Part shown: in pieces, positions 5,205-5,728 of the stretch
Numbering within the stretch: position 1 is the stretch's first letter
Layout: each line of letters opens with the position of its first letter
Assembly (NCBI GenBank): GCA_937967665.1
Contig: CALBSZ010000659.1
Coordinates: 1 to 5,728 of the forward strand
From: an uncultured Planctomycetaceae bacterium
GTDB taxonomy: Bacteria > Planctomycetota > Planctomycetia > Pirellulales > Pirellulaceae
Reading direction: 5' to 3'
DNA: 5,728 nt
The notes under the pieces: generated by a model
What the model was told of the DNA's origin: nothing
The model's database searches: none
What the model saw: only the letters and a program-made list of their open reading frames with translations
Made by a program: the position numbers and the translations under genes

Positions 5205-5728
5205 ATGCATAATCTACTGCGAATCCTGCTTCTCGGAACCTGTGCCGCCGCGGCCGCTGGCCTGGCCGTTTCTTGGGCGGTAAGTACGGAGCCAACGGGC
5301 AACGCTCCGATATCGACAGCTGCGGCGGAATCCCCACGCGAGTGGCAACTTACGGACTCGGACAATGCCGTCGCAAGTGCCGACAAGGGGCTGAGTGAAG
5401 ATCGGCCGAGCGAGTCTCGTGTGGGCGACGCCGCGTATCCGCGCGTCGAGGCGCCGTACCTGCCCCCCATCAGCCAGGACGTCAAGGAATTGACGAACAT
5501 GCTGAAGCAGGCTCAAGAAGCCCAGCAGCAGGGTCGGAATGCGATCCAGGATGCGGTGAGTCAAATCCGAGAGCAGCTGGACGGTGGACTGATTGGGCTG
5601 CCGGCGGAAGAGGAGCCCGCGGCGGGACCGTCTCAAGCCGAAACCCTGCCGCCCGCGGCCGCCGGGACCGACAAGCCAGCGGCCGCCGCGCCCGACAAGC
5701 CCGGGGTCGCCGATATTCGTCGCGCGGA
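5205..5728 (+). CDS. N-terminal part of a large exported protein, probably the secretin (PilQ/GspD-like); 3' end outside window
   Basis: The frame is open from ATG 5205 to the right edge; 174 residues are visible. Residues 1-27 form a signal peptide: short n-region with R6, hydrophobic core LLLG...LAVSWAV, and small residues at a plausible cleavage point near 25-27. C13 does not sit in a good lipobox (LGTC). After a low-complexity, Ser/Glu/Asp-rich segment, residues 90-125 look helical and Gln-rich (DVKELTNMLKQAQEAQQQG), then the sequence becomes Pro/Ala-rich with two DKP repeats (156-158, 164-166). No secretin domain is visible in this part. The call rests on position: the gene after pilP is the secretin in canonical pilMNOPQ operons, and long disordered N-terminal regions would be unusual but possible. 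It could instead be another periplasmic or outer-membrane component. Confidence 0.6.
   Translation, partial: MHNLLRILLLGTCAAAAAGLAVSWAVSTEPTGNAPISTAAAESPREWQLTDSDNAVASADKGLSEDRPSESRVGDAAYPRVEAPYLPPISQDVKELTNMLKQAQEAQQQGRNAIQDAVSQIREQLDGGLIGLPAEEEPAAGPSQAETLPPAAAGTDKPAAAAPDKPGVADIRRA

Noticed and set aside
5217..5243. Lipoprotein signal at the start of the last gene (Cys13)
   Set aside because: The residues before the Cys are L-G-T, with Thr at -1 where Gly, Ala or Ser is needed, and the Cys lies within the hydrophobic core, followed by more hydrophobic residues.

Overview
The window looks like a piece of a Planctomycetota chromosome, probably of the Pirellulales type. This is inferred from three things: a moderately GC-rich genome with loosely packed operons, a type IV pilus / type II secretion assembly locus built from PilM-PilN-PilO-like proteins together with an FTLVE-type pseudopilin, and an intergenic hairpin repeat whose reverse-strand translation (YQHDAQASE, PARRASE) resembles repeat-derived spurious ORFs common in that phylum. 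No phylogenetic marker gene is present, so the assignment is an inference.

Layout, all genes on the + strand. Positions 1-620 hold the 3' end of a gene that begins outside the window, probably a pseudopilin-like protein. Positions 621-1108 are a 488-bp gap without a credible gene. It contains two tandem 116-bp repeat units, each with a long imperfect hairpin, then a 19-bp tandem duplication and a short palindrome. From 1109 an apparent operon runs to the right edge: a small membrane/coiled-coil protein (1109-1363), a GspH/FimT-like pseudopilin (1344-1973), PilM (2000-3049), PilN (3052-3801), PilO (3801-4364), a membrane-anchored PilP/GspC-like protein (4439-5137), and the 5' end of a long exported protein (5205 to the edge) that sits where the secretin PilQ/GspD is expected.

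Expected teamwork, from known T4P and T2SS biology: PilM is a cytoplasmic actin-like protein that binds the N-terminal tail of PilN. PilN and PilO are bitopic inner-membrane proteins that pair through periplasmic coiled coils and ferredoxin-like domains. The PilP-like protein links this platform to the outer-membrane secretin. Pseudopilins form the fibre or piston. The GspH-like subunit beside a PilMNO platform, and a PilP that carries a transmembrane anchor instead of a lipobox, give the locus a mixed T4P/T2SS character. The least explained items are the 84-residue protein at the head of the operon, the His in place of the usual Asp in PilM's second phosphate motif, and the tandem hairpin repeat that begins inside the last codons of the upstream gene.
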